The translations under genes and the position numbers were made by a program. This document shows, one piece after another, positions 6,637 to 6,824 of a stretch of DNA of 6,824 nt (within the stretch, counting starts at the first letter, position 1; each line of letters starts with the position of its first letter). The notes under the pieces were generated by a model, which saw only the letters and a program-made list of their open reading frames with translations, did no database searches and was not told the origin of the DNA. The stretch lies in assembly GCA_945877045.1 (NCBI GenBank), contig CAMCQW010000107.1, forward strand, positions 1 to 6,824, in the 5' to 3' direction. The DNA is from Chryseobacterium gleum. Its GTDB lineage: Bacteria; Bacteroidota; Bacteroidia; Flavobacteriales_D; Crocinitomicaceae.

Positions 6637-6663
6637 TTAAATTTATATTTACATAAATTTAAT
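6636..6663. promoter_or_regulatory. Perfect inverted repeat, candidate OxyR operator
   Basis: ATTAAATTTAT (6636-6646) and ATAAATTTAAT (6653-6663) are perfect reverse complements separated by six bases. The repeat lies in the 95-base region between the divergent peroxiredoxin operon and the OxyR-like gene, four bases before the latter's ATG, and abuts the operon's predicted -33 element. LysR-type regulators bind dyads in exactly such regions. A third AAATTTAA half-site occurs at 6603-6610. The repeat is wholly A/T in an AT-rich spacer, so chance symmetry is not excluded. Confidence 0.45.
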
Positions 6664-6667
6664 CTAT

Positions 6668-6824
6668 ATGATCTCAATTCAGCAAATGCAATATATTCTT
6701 ATTTTAAGTGAAGAGTTACACTTTCAACGTGCTAGTGAACGCTGTTTTGTTACTCAACCCACTTTATCTATGCAAATAAAGAAAGCGGAAGAATTATTAG
6801 GCTCCGTTATATTTGATAGGAGTG
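6668..6824 (+). CDS. oxyR: OxyR-like LysR-family regulator, N-terminal fragment (cut by window end)
   Basis: Fifty-two codons are visible before the window ends. They form the winged helix-turn-helix of a LysR-type regulator: MISIQQMQYILILSEE, then HFQRASERCFVTQPTLSMQI with the recognition helix around VTQPTLSMQIKKAEELLG, then VIFDRS. The combination HFxRAxExCFVTQPTLSxQIKKxE is typical of OxyR, the peroxide sensor, rather than of other LysR members; the sensing cysteines would be beyond the window. The gene diverges from the peroxiredoxin operon across 95 bases, the classic arrangement of a LysR regulator and its target. The ATG at 6668 starts at the family's normal position. A dyad at 6636-6663 lies so close to the start that binding there could also repress the gene itself. 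Confidence 0.88.
   Translation, partial: MISIQQMQYILILSEELHFQRASERCFVTQPTLSMQIKKAEELLGSVIFDRS

Noticed and set aside
84..6824. Search for CRISPR repeats, insertion sequence ends or tandem repeats
   Set aside because: No regularly spaced repeats, no transposase-like frames and no terminal inverted repeats were seen on reading the window.

Overview
The window looks like chromosomal DNA from a member of the Bacteroidota, most likely a Flavobacteriales-type organism. The evidence is two predicted secreted proteins with type IX secretion (T9SS) C-terminal sorting domains (one type A, one type B), promoter-like sites of the Bacteroidota form TTG / TAnnTTTG, A-rich rather than Shine-Dalgarno leaders, an AT-rich composition, and a peroxiredoxin-thioredoxin-small protein gene set that I recall from flavobacteria. 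Nothing suggests a plasmid, phage or island: no integrase, transposase, CRISPR array or repeated tRNA end was seen.

Layout: (1) bases 1-175 hold a tRNA-Phe(GAA) with a good upstream promoter and its own intrinsic terminator. (2) 344-2431 (+) encodes a large secreted multidomain protein (beta-sandwich, Ig/PKD-like repeats, CHU_C/type B sorting domain). (3) 2463-4274 (-) encodes a secreted PhoD-family alkaline phosphatase/phosphodiesterase with a type A sorting domain; it converges on the previous gene with a 31-base gap. (4) 4275-4535 is a divergent intergenic region carrying a run of nine C. (5) 4536-5237 (+) encodes a PrsW-family intramembrane metalloprotease, standing alone. (6) 5395-6572 (-) is a compact three-gene operon: 2-Cys peroxiredoxin, then a thioredoxin with a CGNC active site, then an 84-residue cysteine-free protein (DUF6952-like) whose start lies inside the thioredoxin gene. 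An intrinsic terminator follows at 5352-5383. (7) From 6668 (+) to the window edge is the DNA-binding N-terminus of an OxyR-like LysR regulator, divergent from the operon.

The most coherent system is the last one: an OxyR-like sensor facing a peroxide-detoxifying operon, with a perfect 11-base inverted repeat in the 95-base shared control region. The peroxiredoxin would reduce peroxides, the co-translated thioredoxin is a natural electron donor, and the third protein is an uncharacterised member whose tight coupling suggests a function in the same process. The two T9SS cargo genes and PrsW look like ordinary single genes of the lineage.
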